Below, one piece after another: positions 14,793 to 22,987 of a stretch of DNA of 29,256 nt. This stretch comes from Prevotellaceae bacterium. Lineage in GTDB: Bacteria; Bacteroidota; Bacteroidia; Bacteroidales; UBA932. The stretch's first letter is position 1. Each line of letters opens with the position of its first letter. A model generated the notes under the pieces. It searched no databases and was not told the origin of the DNA. It saw nothing but the letters and a program-made list of their open reading frames with translations. Location of the stretch: NCBI GenBank assembly GCA_031257655.1, contig JAIROF010000120.1:1-29256 (forward strand). Direction: 5' to 3'. Made by a program: the position numbers and the translations under genes.

Positions 14793-15740
14793 CTATCCAT
14801 TCTCAAAATCTAACATCCCGGCGTAATGAGCTGTTTTTTCTTTTCTGTTGGAATCGTTTATATATTCTTTTATGCAGCTACCCACAAATTTGGCCAAGTT
14901 CACGGGTACAGAATTTCCAATTATCTGCTCCAACTCGGTCTTATTTCCTATCCATTTAAAACTTTCGGGGAATGTTTGAATATATGTTCTTTCTTTTGTG
15001 GTTAAAGGTCTTGCTTTACTCAAATCATCAATCGGATCGCCATTATGCCTTGTATATCCCTTTGGTATTGGACGGTTAACGCCTCTAACAGTCGGGCTTG
15101 GTTCGTAAATACTGAAAATGCCGCGTCGAGCATAGCTGCGGGGATGCCGATAATAATATTCTGTTCCTAATGAATTGCCCAAATAATCGTAAATACTCAT
15201 TTGCTTCTTACTTTGATTTTTTATGAGATAATAATCCAAAAAATGGTTGGTTTCGTGCAACTTCCCCACTAATATATAACGTTTTCTCATTTGTGGGACG
15301 CCACAATAGCTCGCATCCAATACAATTTCAGATAACCCGTAACCTGCATCAATAAAAATTTTCCGTGCTTGTTTTAATTTTTGAGTTTTAAGTATACGTT
15401 CTACATTCTCCATAACAAACCATTCCGGGCGAACATTACTTATTATTTCCGCAAAATTTATAGTCAAGTCGCCTCGTCCGTTATCCTCATTTCGCTTGCC
15501 GGCGCTCGAAAAATCTTGACAAGGAGGACCGCCAATAATCATATCTGGTTCTAAGGCAGAGAATACCGAATAGTCTGCTATTTTTGACAAATCTTTTTCA
15601 AAAACAGGATGGCTAAAATTTGCCTTGTATATGTCAATTGCCGGTTTCCAATTTTCAAAAGCGCCTACAATCTCATAGCCTGCACTTTGAAAACCTAAGG
15701 AAAGTCCGCCACAACCTGCAAATAAATCAATAACTCTCAT
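14793..15740 (-). CDS. DNA (cytosine-5-)-methyltransferase of a type II system
   Basis: 315 residues with the C5-methyltransferase motifs in order: I DLFAGCGGLSLGF (5-17), IV GGPPCQDFSSAG with the nucleophile C74, VI ENVERI (111-116), VIII MRKRYILVG (151-159), and IX/X ending in GNSVPVNLA (275-283). The target-recognition region is about 160-245 and includes EPSPTVRGVNRPIP, a pattern I associate with enzymes for GRCGYC-type sites (recollection, weak). It starts 2 nt after the endonuclease stop and precedes vsr by 11 nt. It protects host DNA from the linked endonuclease. Confidence 0.95.
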   Translation of the reverse strand: MRVIDLFAGCGGLSLGFQSAGYEIVGAFENWKPAIDIYKANFSHPVFEKDLSKIADYSVFSALEPDMIIGGPPCQDFSSAGKRNEDNGRGDLTINFAEIISNVRPEWFVMENVERILKTQKLKQARKIFIDAGYGLSEIVLDASYCGVPQMRKRYILVGKLHETNHFLDYYLIKNQSKKQMSIYDYLGNSLGTEYYYRHPRSYARRGIFSIYEPSPTVRGVNRPIPKGYTRHNGDPIDDLSKARPLTTKERTYIQTFPESFKWIGNKTELEQIIGNSVPVNLAKFVGSCIKEYINDSNRKEKTAHYAGMLDFENG

Positions 15741-15742
15741 AG

Positions 15743-16819
15743 CTAATCGAATAATTCCGGCGTATTAAAAATTATAGCGTCAAATCTCCTTTCGGGGCTG
15801 AGCAGGTTTTGACCTCCGCCTAAAATAATGTTTTTAATTTCATTGCGCTTTATTCTCGGGGTGGTCAATTCAGGACTTTGCATAAACGAATGCGTTACAA
15901 TTCCGCTCACGGCAAACGCTTTATCATTTAAAGTATTGTATGAATAATCGTCAATGATTTGTTTGGGGTAAAATTGTCCGGTTTTAGAAAAATCATACAG
16001 CATTTTGAACAGCCAAACAAGCGTTCTCGCTTGTCGGGTAATTTTTGAAATTTGTTGATTGCGCAACTCTCTTACGATAAGTTCGACGAATGCAAAATTA
16101 CTCCAAATAAAGACGTCAAGACAATTTTCTGCTAAGCGGGGAGATTTACCTTCTGTTTTCCAAACAGGCTGCATAACGACAGGTACTTGCCTGGAATTGT
16201 TCTCTGACAAAATCTTATCAAGGCTGTCAATCATGTCTTTAATATGCGGCAAAACTATTTCCGGATTCGCCCAATCGCGTAATTTGTCAAATTTAACATC
16301 AAAATATTGGCGTAATGAGGTGTGTGATTTTTGGTAAAGAGAAGCAATGCTGCATGCTAAATAGATTATCGTTGGCGGTCGAGTTACTATTTCGGTTCCA
16401 AATAAATCGTCTGATAAATTGCAGGTAGAGTTATCCGGTAGCGCAGTAAGTTTGATTTCCATTCCTTTTAACGCTACTCCATCGCTACGCTTTTGAGTAA
16501 CTAAATCAACCCTTGGTAATTCTCCTATAACAAAGCGTTCATAAGGGGTATAAACACTTTCAAAAGAATAAAATAAATCGTCCGAATCTGGAGCAATACC
16601 AAATAATTTGTGCGTAGAAACTTTGCCACATCTTACTTGTTGTTTTTTGTCCAATGTGAGATAGGCGTTATCTATATTTTTATGCCCCATATATGAAGCC
16701 AAAGCGACAGGAAACGAGGAGTTAAACTGATTTTTACCCCAGGCGTCTTTTTGCTCAAAGTCTCTATTTGAGTGTTTAATACCAAACAACCCCGGCTTTT
16801 TTATTTTTTTATTCGCCAT
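15743..16819 (-). CDS. Type II restriction endonuclease, HindVP-like (PD-(D/E)XK)
   Basis: 358 residues from the ATG at 16819, giving MANKKIKKPGLFGIKHSNRD; this start fits the promoter at 16840-16869, whose transcript would begin about 15 nt upstream. The N-terminal block GLFGIKHSNRDF, then AWGKNQFNSSFP, is what I recall from HindVP-family enzymes (site GRCGYC). A PD-(D/E)XK core is readable: D105 in LPRVDLVTQ and E121-x-K123 in GMEIKLTALPD. Order endonuclease-methyltransferase-vsr, all coupled within 2-11 nt. The family assignment is fairly secure from context; the exact specificity is not. Confidence 0.75.
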   Translation of the reverse strand: MANKKIKKPGLFGIKHSNRDFEQKDAWGKNQFNSSFPVALASYMGHKNIDNAYLTLDKKQQVRCGKVSTHKLFGIAPDSDDLFYSFESVYTPYERFVIGELPRVDLVTQKRSDGVALKGMEIKLTALPDNSTCNLSDDLFGTEIVTRPPTIIYLACSIASLYQKSHTSLRQYFDVKFDKLRDWANPEIVLPHIKDMIDSLDKILSENNSRQVPVVMQPVWKTEGKSPRLAENCLDVFIWSNFAFVELIVRELRNQQISKITRQARTLVWLFKMLYDFSKTGQFYPKQIIDDYSYNTLNDKAFAVSGIVTHSFMQSPELTTPRIKRNEIKNIILGGGQNLLSPERRFDAIIFNTPELFD

Positions 16820-16839
16820 GACTTTATCTTTTATGAGCG

Positions 16840-16869
16840 CAAAATTAGATGAAAATCCTGAATTTCCAA
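16840..16869 (-). promoter_or_regulatory. Promoter of the restriction-modification-vsr operon
   Basis: On the minus strand TTG (16869-16867), a 19-bp spacer and TAATTTTG (16847-16840) match the host promoter consensus, so the island should be expressed in this background. The short leader favours the ATG at 16819. Confidence 0.7.
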
Positions 16870-16997
16870 GCGTACGGGATGAAAAAAGTTTTTTTACAGA
16901 GGAAAGATACTTTTTGCTGCCCTGCGATAATTTGAAATGCATCCCCCTCTCACGCTCCAAAAATTCCGAAATTCGCCATTTTTTGGGTTATAATAGC

Positions 16998-17005
16998 TAT
17001 CTTTG
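16998..17005 (+). promoter_or_regulatory. -7 element upstream of the PorE-like gene
   Basis: TATCTTTG matches TAnnTTTG; the nearest TTTG (16982-16985) is only 12 bp upstream, too close for a standard -33. Predicted transcription starts near 17012, before both candidate ATGs (17025 and 17061). Confidence 0.4.
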
Positions 17006-17039
17006 CAGCCAATATGCTTTTGCCATGTACCTTTTAAAA

Positions 17040-17081
17040 ATTCGACACGTACGCCTGGGGATGCGACACGTACGCCTGGGG
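17040..17081 (+). repeat. 21-bp tandem duplication at the porE start
   Basis: Two 21-bp copies lie head to tail (17040-17060 and 17061-17081) and differ at a single base: ATT in the first, ATG in the second. The variant base decides whether a start codon exists, and the repeated peptide is RHVRLG. Confidence 0.85.
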
Positions 17082-19049
17082 CGATGCCTGTGCCTTGCGG
17101 TTGCCGTGGCAGCGCTGCTGTGCGGCGCGTCGTGCACCGTGAAGTGGCGGCTCAAGCGCGCCAACAAGAGCTACGAGCAGCAGGCCTACTCCCGCGCCGC
17201 CGACCGCTACCGTAAGCTGCTCGCCAAATCCGGGCTTACGCGCGACCAGCAGGTCGACGTGCTGTTCCGCTTGGCGGAGAGCTACCGCCTGTCGGGCAAC
17301 AGCCAGGCGGAGGGCTACTACGCGCGCGCCATTTCGCGCGGCAACCCCAACCCCGACGCGCTGCTGGGCTTGGCAAAATCGTTGCAGGGAAGCGAAAAGT
17401 ACGCCGCCGCCGTCACCGCCTACGAAAGCTACCTGCAGCTGGCGCCGCAGGACAGCTTGACGCGGCAAATGCTCGCGCTCTGCGTTGCCCTGCGCGACAG
17501 CGCCGTCGTCGGCACGCGCTACATCGTGGATAAGGTGGGCGACTTCAACAGCGCCAAAGATGACTTTGCCCCAGCTTTTGCCGAGGACGACTACTCGGTG
17601 GTATACTTCACCTCGTCGCGCGACGAGGCGCTGGGCAAAAAGAAGAATATCGTTACCGGAAGCAAATCTACCGACATCTTTTTCTCGCGGCAGGGGCGCA
17701 ACGGCCGCTGGGAAAAGCCCCTCCCGCTGGAGGGCGAAATCAACACCAAGTCCGACGAAGGCGCGTGCGCGCTGACCTCCAGCCTGCGCGCCATGTACTT
17801 TACGCAGTGCCTCACGCGCGGCCCAAAAATCGGGTGCAGCATCTGCACCGTTGCCCGCAACGACGAAAATGTCTGGGCGGAGTTCGATAAGGTAAACCTG
17901 TTCGACAGCACGTTCAACGTGGCGCACCCCGCCTTTTCGGAGGACGGCTCGGAGCTCTACTTCGCCTCCGACATGGAGGGCGGATACGGCGGCTTCGACA
18001 TCTGGGTGGCGAACCGCATGGGCGACGGAAACGAGTGGAGCGAGCCGGTCAACCTGGGCGCCGCCATCAACACCGCCGGCAACGAAATGTACCCCTACGC
18101 CAGAGATGAGGCCACGCTCTACTTCGCCTCCAACGGGCACAAGGGGTTTGGCGGGCTGGATATCTTTAAGGCAACGCGGCAGGAGCGTAGCGGCTGGCGG
18201 GTGGAGAACATGGGCCTCCCCATCAACTCGTCGGCCGACGACTTCTCCATCATCTTTGAGAAGGAGCGCGAGGCCGGATACTTCGCCTCGCGGCGCAAGG
18301 GCGGAAAGGGCGGCGACGACATCTACCGCTTCGTGCTGCCCGAAGCAAAGTACATGTTCATCGGCAGCGTGCGGTACTACGACGACGCCGCGCCTGTGGC
18401 CGACGCCAGCGCAAAAATCATCTCCAGCGACGGCGAAACGCTGATACAAAAAACGGAGCGCGACGGGCTGTTTTCGCTACAGCTACATCCGGAGGCCGAC
18501 TACCTCGTGGTGGTCACCAAGCCCGGCTACTTTAACCAAAAGGCGAAGTTCTCCACCAAAGGCTTGGACGCAATAACCACCCTGCGCGACGAATTTAGGA
18601 TGCGCTCCACGGCAAAGGCAATAACGCTCGAAAACATCCTCTACGACCTCGCCAGCTGGGAGCTGCGCAAGGAATCGGAGGCCTCGCTCGACCAGCTGGT
18701 GGAGGTGCTCAACGACAACCCGGGCATCAGCATCGAAATATCGTCGCACAGCGACAGCCGCGGCGATTCGACCTTTAACCTCAACCTGTCGCAAAAGCGC
18801 GCACAGTCGGTGGTGGACTACCTCGTGAGCAAGGGAATTGACGCCAGCCGCCTAAAGGCAAAGGGGTACGGCGAAACAACGCCCCGCATAGTCGATAAGG
18901 CGCTGGCCGCGCAGCACAAATTCCTCAAGGAGGGCGTGGCGCTGAGCGACGACTTTATACGGCAGTACGTGAGCAACACCGAGGAGGAGGAAATTGTTGA
19001 CCAGCTCAACCGCCGCACCGAATTTAAGGTGATAGCAACGACGCCGTGA
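17061..19049 (+). CDS. porE: PorE-like type IX secretion outer-membrane lipoprotein (TPR, PD40 propeller, CRD, OmpA)
   Basis: 662 residues from ATG 17061. The signal ends LLCGASC, a lipobox. Residues about 30-140 are TPR-like (AADRYRKLL, LFRLAESYRLSGN, AVTAYESYLQLAP). Residues about 150-430 have PD40/WD40-like propeller blades (YFASDMEGGYGGFDIWVA, LYFASNGHKGFGGLDIFKA, YFASRRKGGKGGDDIYRF). About 435-510 is a carboxypeptidase-regulatory-like fold (SSDGETLIQKTERDGLFSL). About 530-650 is an OmpA-C peptidoglycan-binding domain with SHSDSRGDSTFNLNLSQKRAQ and GYGETTP. This order and length match PorE of the type IX secretion system. ATG 17025 is an alternative start. Confidence 0.85.
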   Translation: MRHVRLGRCLCLAVAVAALLCGASCTVKWRLKRANKSYEQQAYSRAADRYRKLLAKSGLTRDQQVDVLFRLAESYRLSGNSQAEGYYARAISRGNPNPDALLGLAKSLQGSEKYAAAVTAYESYLQLAPQDSLTRQMLALCVALRDSAVVGTRYIVDKVGDFNSAKDDFAPAFAEDDYSVVYFTSSRDEALGKKKNIVTGSKSTDIFFSRQGRNGRWEKPLPLEGEINTKSDEGACALTSSLRAMYFTQCLTRGPKIGCSICTVARNDENVWAEFDKVNLFDSTFNVAHPAFSEDGSELYFASDMEGGYGGFDIWVANRMGDGNEWSEPVNLGAAINTAGNEMYPYARDEATLYFASNGHKGFGGLDIFKATRQERSGWRVENMGLPINSSADDFSIIFEKEREAGYFASRRKGGKGGDDIYRFVLPEAKYMFIGSVRYYDDAAPVADASAKIISSDGETLIQKTERDGLFSLQLHPEADYLVVVTKPGYFNQKAKFSTKGLDAITTLRDEFRMRSTAKAITLENILYDLASWELRKESEASLDQLVEVLNDNPGISIEISSHSDSRGDSTFNLNLSQKRAQSVVDYLVSKGIDASRLKAKGYGETTPRIVDKALAAQHKFLKEGVALSDDFIRQYVSNTEEEEIVDQLNRRTEFKVIATTP

Positions 19050-19135
19050 AAGCCGCAGCAGCGAAAGCCGCAGCAGCGAAAGCCGCCGCAGCGAAAGCTG
19101 CCGCCGTGAAAGCTGCCGCCGTGAAAGCCGCCGCT
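19046..19135 (+). repeat. 15-bp minisatellite starting at the porE stop codon
   Basis: Six head-to-tail 15-bp units of the type GTGAAAGCCGCAGCA or GCGAAAGCCGCCGCA. The TGA stop of porE (19047-19049) lies in the first unit. If a GTG at 19046 were used, it would encode KAAAA/VKAAA repeats, an Ala-Lys helix; no ribosome-binding site supports this. Confidence 0.85.
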
Positions 19136-19146
19136 TCGCTAACGCA

Positions 19147-19154
19147 TATTTTTG
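19147..19154 (+). promoter_or_regulatory. -7 element of purM
   Basis: TATTTTTG matches TAnnTTTG directly downstream of the minisatellite and about 40 bp before the purM ATG. No -33 TTG is found, because the upstream 90 bp are repeat units. Confidence 0.45.
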
Positions 19155-19193
19155 CCGGTAAAAACGGCAACCGAACAACAAACCAAACAACGA

Positions 19194-20357
19194 ATGACGA
19201 CAGACCGCTACGAAATGCGCGGCGTTTCGGCCTCTAAGGAAGACGTGCACAGCGCCATAAAGAATTTGGATAGGGGGCTTTTTCCCAAGGCATTCTGCAA
19301 AATAGTTCCCGACTACCTGAGCGGCAGCCCCGACCACTGCGTGGCGATGCACGCCGACGGCGCCGGAACAAAATCGTCGCTGGCGTACGCCTACTGGCGC
19401 GAAACCGGCGATATGAGCGTGTGGCGCGGCGTAGCGCAAGACGCCGTGGTGATGAACCTCGACGACCTGCTGTGCGTTGGCGCTACCGGCGGCGTGCTGC
19501 TCTCGTCCACCATCGGGCGAAACAAGAGGCTCATCCCGGGCGAAGTGGTGCGGGCTATCGTGGAGGGCACCGAAAGCTTCTGCGCGGAGCTGCGCGCAAT
19601 GGGCGTGGGCATCTACCTCACCGGCGGCGAAACCGCCGACGTGGGCGACCTGGTGCGCACCGTCATTGTGGACAGCACCGCAACCGCCCGCCTAAAGCGG
19701 TTGGAGGTGATAGACAACAAAAACATTGCGAGCGGCGATGCAATCGTGGGGCTTGCCTCCTTTGGGCAGGCGACCTACGAGCGCGAGTACAACGGAGGCA
19801 TGGGCAGCAACGGCCTGACGTCGGCGCGCCACGACGTGTTTGCCAAGTACATTGCCGAAAAGTACCCCGAAACCTACGATACCGCAATGGACAGCTCGCT
19901 GGCCTACTCCGGCTCGTGCCGGCTGACGGATAAAACCGCCACGCCGCTGGATGCGGGCAAGCTGGCGCTGTCGCCCACCCGCACCTACGCCCCCATCGTG
20001 CGGCAAATTCTGGAGGAGATGCGCCCCCACGTCCACGGCATGGTGCACTGCTCGGGAGGCGCACAAACCAAGGCGCTCCACTTTGTCGACAGCCTCCACA
20101 TCATTAAGGACAACCTGTTTCCCACGCCGCCCCTCTTTGCGCTCATTCGGGAGCAAAGCCAAACCGAATGGCGCGAAATGTACAAGGTGTTCAACATGGG
20201 GCACCGCATGGAGCTCTACGTGCCCCCGCAGCACGCCAACAGCATCATCGCCACCTCGCAACGCTTTGGCGTGGAGGCGCGCATTGTGGGGAGGGTGGAG
20301 AAATCGGCCACAAAAAAGCTGACCATCCGCAGCTGCGAAGGTACATTTGAATACTAA
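19194..20357 (+). CDS. purM: Phosphoribosylformylglycinamidine cyclo-ligase
   Basis: Makes AIR from FGAM with ATP in purine synthesis. 387 residues from ATG 19194 (MTTDRYEMRGVSASKEDVH), the typical Bacteroidota PurM start. The ATP/substrate loop MHADGAGTKSSLAY, AQDAVVMNLDDLLCVGA, LTGGETADVGDLVRT and GMGSNGLTSARHDVF are diagnostic. It is not linked to purN, which lies 15 kb away in this window, so purine genes are dispersed. A heptamer array begins with its TAA stop codon. Confidence 0.96.
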   Translation: MTTDRYEMRGVSASKEDVHSAIKNLDRGLFPKAFCKIVPDYLSGSPDHCVAMHADGAGTKSSLAYAYWRETGDMSVWRGVAQDAVVMNLDDLLCVGATGGVLLSSTIGRNKRLIPGEVVRAIVEGTESFCAELRAMGVGIYLTGGETADVGDLVRTVIVDSTATARLKRLEVIDNKNIASGDAIVGLASFGQATYEREYNGGMGSNGLTSARHDVFAKYIAEKYPETYDTAMDSSLAYSGSCRLTDKTATPLDAGKLALSPTRTYAPIVRQILEEMRPHVHGMVHCSGGAQTKALHFVDSLHIIKDNLFPTPPLFALIREQSQTEWREMYKVFNMGHRMELYVPPQHANSIIATSQRFGVEARIVGRVEKSATKKLTIRSCEGTFEY

Positions 20358-20388
20358 TGGTTAATGGTTAACGGTTAATGGTTAATGG
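20355..20388 (+). repeat. Heptamer array (TAATGGT) beginning with the purM stop codon
   Basis: Five units TAATGGT/TAACGGT run from the purM TAA. The unit matches the one after the peroxidase gene (13791-13813). The remaining 20389-20681 carries a variant of the 7118-7251 repeat core (20424-20450) and a long hairpin (20537-20602), with no gene. Confidence 0.85.
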
Positions 20389-20536
20389 CGCATGGCGCGA
20401 ATATGCTTGAGCAGCGGGCGTCAGCGCACTAATCCAACGTTTGCAAGTTGATTAATTTGTTGATTATTCGCTATTGCCGACAAAAATAATCGACAAGGTG
20501 AGCGCACCTAAAAAGATGAGTAGCTGCGTAACCTTT

Positions 20537-20602
20537 CTCTGTGCAGCCTCTGTGCAGCCTCTGTGCAATACTAACACAGAGGCTGCACAGAGGAGCACAG
20601 AG
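20537..20602. other. 28-29-bp near-perfect hairpin built of CTCTGTGCAGC repeats
   Basis: The left arm (20537-20565) is about 2.6 tandem copies of CTCTGTGCAGC; the right arm (20575-20602) is its near-perfect reverse complement; the loop is 9 nt. It lies 80 bp before hisF, downstream of purM, and could serve as a terminator or a recombination hot spot. Confidence 0.75.
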
Positions 20603-20681
20603 GGCTTACGCCGAAATCAGAACGCCAGACGGCTTAATGTAGAATAGTTCGTAATCCGAAATTTGAAAACTTTACCTGTAA

Positions 20682-21437
20682 ATGCTTGCCAAACGTATCA
20701 TTCCCTGCCTTGACGTAAGAAACGGGCGCACCGTAAAAGGCGTTAACTTTGTCAACATTCGCGACGCCGGCGACGCGGTGGAGCTGGGCGCAGCCTACAG
20801 CCGCGAGGGCGCAGACGAGCTGGTGTTCCTCGATATTACCGCATCGCACGAGGGGCGAAAAACATTTGCCGAGCTGGTCAAAAAGATTGCGCGGCACATC
20901 AACATTCCGTTTACGGTAGGCGGCGGAATAAACGAGCTGCGGGATGTGGCAGAGCTGCTTGCCGCCGGAGCCGACAAGGTCTCCGTCAACTCTGCCGCCC
21001 TCCGCCGACCGGAGCTTATTGATGAAATTGCCAAAAATTTCGGCAATCAGGTGGTTACCTGCGCCGTTGACGCAAAGCTTGAGCACAACCGCTGGACGTG
21101 CTACCTCAACGGAGGGCGCATCCCCACCGGTAGGGATTTGTTTAGCTGGGCAAAAGAGGCCGAAAATCGCGGCGCCGGCGAAATACTCTTTACCAGCATG
21201 AACCACGACGGCGTAAAACAGGGTTTTGCCTGCGACGCGCTGGCGCAGCTCTCACAGTCGCTGGGCATTCCGGTGATTGCCTCCGGAGGAGCGGGCGACA
21301 TGCAGCATTTTGAGGAGGCTTTTACCAAGGGAAAGGCCGACGCAGCGCTGGCCGCAAGCCTCTTTCACTTCAAAGAGCTGGAAATCTCCGCGCTGAAAAA
21401 ATACTTGGCAGAAAAAGGAATTGCTGTACGGATTTAA
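20682..21437 (+). CDS. hisF: Imidazole glycerol phosphate synthase cyclase subunit
   Basis: Cyclase half of IGP synthase, which with HisH forms imidazole glycerol phosphate and AICAR in histidine synthesis. 251 residues, normal length. It is a TIM barrel with both catalytic aspartates: D11 in IIPCLDVRNG and D130 in VTCAVDAK; phosphate-binding VGGGIN and IASGGAGDM are present. No other his gene is in the window, so it is either isolated or the operon is broken up. No clear promoter is visible. The TAA stop opens a heptamer array. Confidence 0.96.
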   Translation: MLAKRIIPCLDVRNGRTVKGVNFVNIRDAGDAVELGAAYSREGADELVFLDITASHEGRKTFAELVKKIARHINIPFTVGGGINELRDVAELLAAGADKVSVNSAALRRPELIDEIAKNFGNQVVTCAVDAKLEHNRWTCYLNGGRIPTGRDLFSWAKEAENRGAGEILFTSMNHDGVKQGFACDALAQLSQSLGIPVIASGGAGDMQHFEEAFTKGKADAALAASLFHFKELEISALKKYLAEKGIAVRI

Positions 21438-21469
21438 TTAGGAATTAAGAATTAGGAATTAAGAATTAG
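21435..21469 (+). repeat. Heptamer array (AATTAGG/AATTAAG) beginning with the hisF stop codon
   Basis: After the TAA stop, units AATTAGG and AATTAAG alternate, about five in all. The word matches the pyrB array. 21470-21646 is AT-rich with no gene seen. Confidence 0.8.
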
Positions 21470-21646
21470 TCTGTATTTGTATTTATCTGCAAAAATATGT
21501 ACAATCGCGTCATCTGTATCATAAAAATATTTTTCACACAGCCTCATTAAGCAAGGCTAAACGCAAAATTTTAAACAGCTAAAAATGAGTAAATTGCATA
21601 TTTTTTTGTTGTGTGAAACGAATTACGGATAATTGATTGTTATAAA

Positions 21647-22960
21647 TTGAAAATCAACCTGTTGATAAGCAGTCGCAAAATATTTTATGCAGCGGGTATT
21701 GCTGCTGTGGCGGGGCTGACGTGCCTCACGCCTTGCTTGTGGCGCACCTGCCACAAGAGAGGCGCGGAGTCGGAGCATTCGCCGTTTCCGCTGCCCCCCA
21801 TTCCGCGCCTGACCAACGACGTGTGCAGCGCTCCGGCGTTTGGAGAAGTAAATGAGGCGGTAACGGCTTTCTTGCAGAAGTGGAAAATCAACGGCGCATC
21901 GCTTGCCGTTGCAAAGGATGGCCGGCTGCTGTACGCAAAAGGATTTGGCTACGCCGACGTGAAGCAGCGCGCGGAGGTTACGCCGGCCCATGTTTTTCGC
22001 GTGGCAAGCGTATCCAAGCTGGTTACGGCAACCGCCGTCATGAAGCTGGTAGAGCAGGAGCGGCTGAGCTTGGACGACAAGGTGTTTGGCAGCGAAGGAA
22101 TTTTGGGCGATTTTATTCCCTGCGAAATCTGCGATGCGCGCGCGCTGCACATCACCGTGAGGCACCTGCTGGAGCATTCCGCCGGCTGGGATGCGTCGAA
22201 CGGCGACGACCCCATGTTCATGGGGCACGCCATTGCCAACGAGCGCCGCCTCCCGCCGCCCGTTGGCATTCGGGATATTGCCTGCTTTGTGCTGAGCCGT
22301 CCCCTGCACTTTGAGGTGGGCGACCACAGCGAATACTCCAACTTTGGCTACGCCCTGCTCGGCCCCATCGTAGAGAAAGCGGCGGGAGCGGCCTACGAAG
22401 ACTACGTGCGCGAAGCGCTGCTGACGCCCATGGGCATTACCGGCATGCGCCTTGGCAACAGCTACCCGCGCGACCGCTACGCCAACGAGGTGAGCTACTA
22501 CGACGTGCCCGGCGCAAAGCCCGTAGCGGCATTCGACAACCCCAGCCGCTACGTGCCCAAGAGCCGGGGTGGGTACGACATGCGCACGCTTGGCGCGGCG
22601 GGCGGCTGGGTGGCTTCGCCAACGGCGCTGCTGCGCTTTGTGCTCTGCATCGACGGGAACCCCGAAGTGCCCGATGTGCTGCTGCCGGAATCGGTGGCAA
22701 CAATGGCGCGCTGCGATTCCATTTTCGACCCCTTGGGCTGGCGAATGGCCGACGAGCGCCGCTGGCTGCGCACGGGAACGCTTGTCGGCACGTCGGCTGC
22801 CGTGGTGCGCGACGCCAACGGGTGGGCCTGGGCATTCATCGCCAACACCTCCTCTACAAAGGGCGCCGACTTCCCCTTTGAGGTGGAGGCGCTGATGCAG
22901 GATGTGCTGCAGGCAATGGAAGCCGAACGGCGCATAGCGGGCTGCGGAAAGTGTGAGTAA
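21647..22960 (+). CDS. Serine beta-lactamase-like hydrolase (class C/AmpC-type fold)
   Basis: 437 residues. After an N-terminal hydrophobic segment (about 12-30) lies a beta-lactamase/transpeptidase-like domain: the SxxK nucleophile motif in FRVASVSKLVTATA (about residue 122), YxN as YSNFGYALLGP (about 228), and a C-terminal LRTGTLVGTSA that fits the third motif position. Members act as D-alanyl-D-alanine carboxypeptidases, esterases or lactamases in the periplasm. No ATG exists before the domain; the start is TTG at 21647, so the exact N-terminus is uncertain. The downstream thioesterase follows by 27 nt. A linked blaI-like regulator lies 2 kb away, but a functional link is speculative. Confidence 0.82.
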   Translation: MKINLLISSRKIFYAAGIAAVAGLTCLTPCLWRTCHKRGAESEHSPFPLPPIPRLTNDVCSAPAFGEVNEAVTAFLQKWKINGASLAVAKDGRLLYAKGFGYADVKQRAEVTPAHVFRVASVSKLVTATAVMKLVEQERLSLDDKVFGSEGILGDFIPCEICDARALHITVRHLLEHSAGWDASNGDDPMFMGHAIANERRLPPPVGIRDIACFVLSRPLHFEVGDHSEYSNFGYALLGPIVEKAAGAAYEDYVREALLTPMGITGMRLGNSYPRDRYANEVSYYDVPGAKPVAAFDNPSRYVPKSRGGYDMRTLGAAGGWVASPTALLRFVLCIDGNPEVPDVLLPESVATMARCDSIFDPLGWRMADERRWLRTGTLVGTSAAVVRDANGWAWAFIANTSSTKGADFPFEVEALMQDVLQAMEAERRIAGCGKCE

Positions 22961-22974
22961 AATTGAACACCAAA

Positions 22975-22980
22975 AGGAGG
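22975..22980 (+). promoter_or_regulatory. Unusually perfect Shine-Dalgarno for the second thioesterase
   Basis: AGGAGG stands 7 nt before the ATG at 22988. The other starts in this window lack such a sequence, as is normal in Bacteroidota, so this site is an outlier and fixes the start. Confidence 0.7.
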
Positions 22981-22987
22981 AGAAAAA

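Noticed and set aside
17034..18449. 471-codon open frame on the minus strand
   Set aside because: Antisense to the porE-like gene, whose TPR, propeller and OmpA domains are unmistakable; no motif in the antisense translation.
12434..21469. CRISPR-like appearance of repeated units
   Set aside because: Units are 7 bp with no spacers, and no cas genes are present; these are simple tandem arrays.
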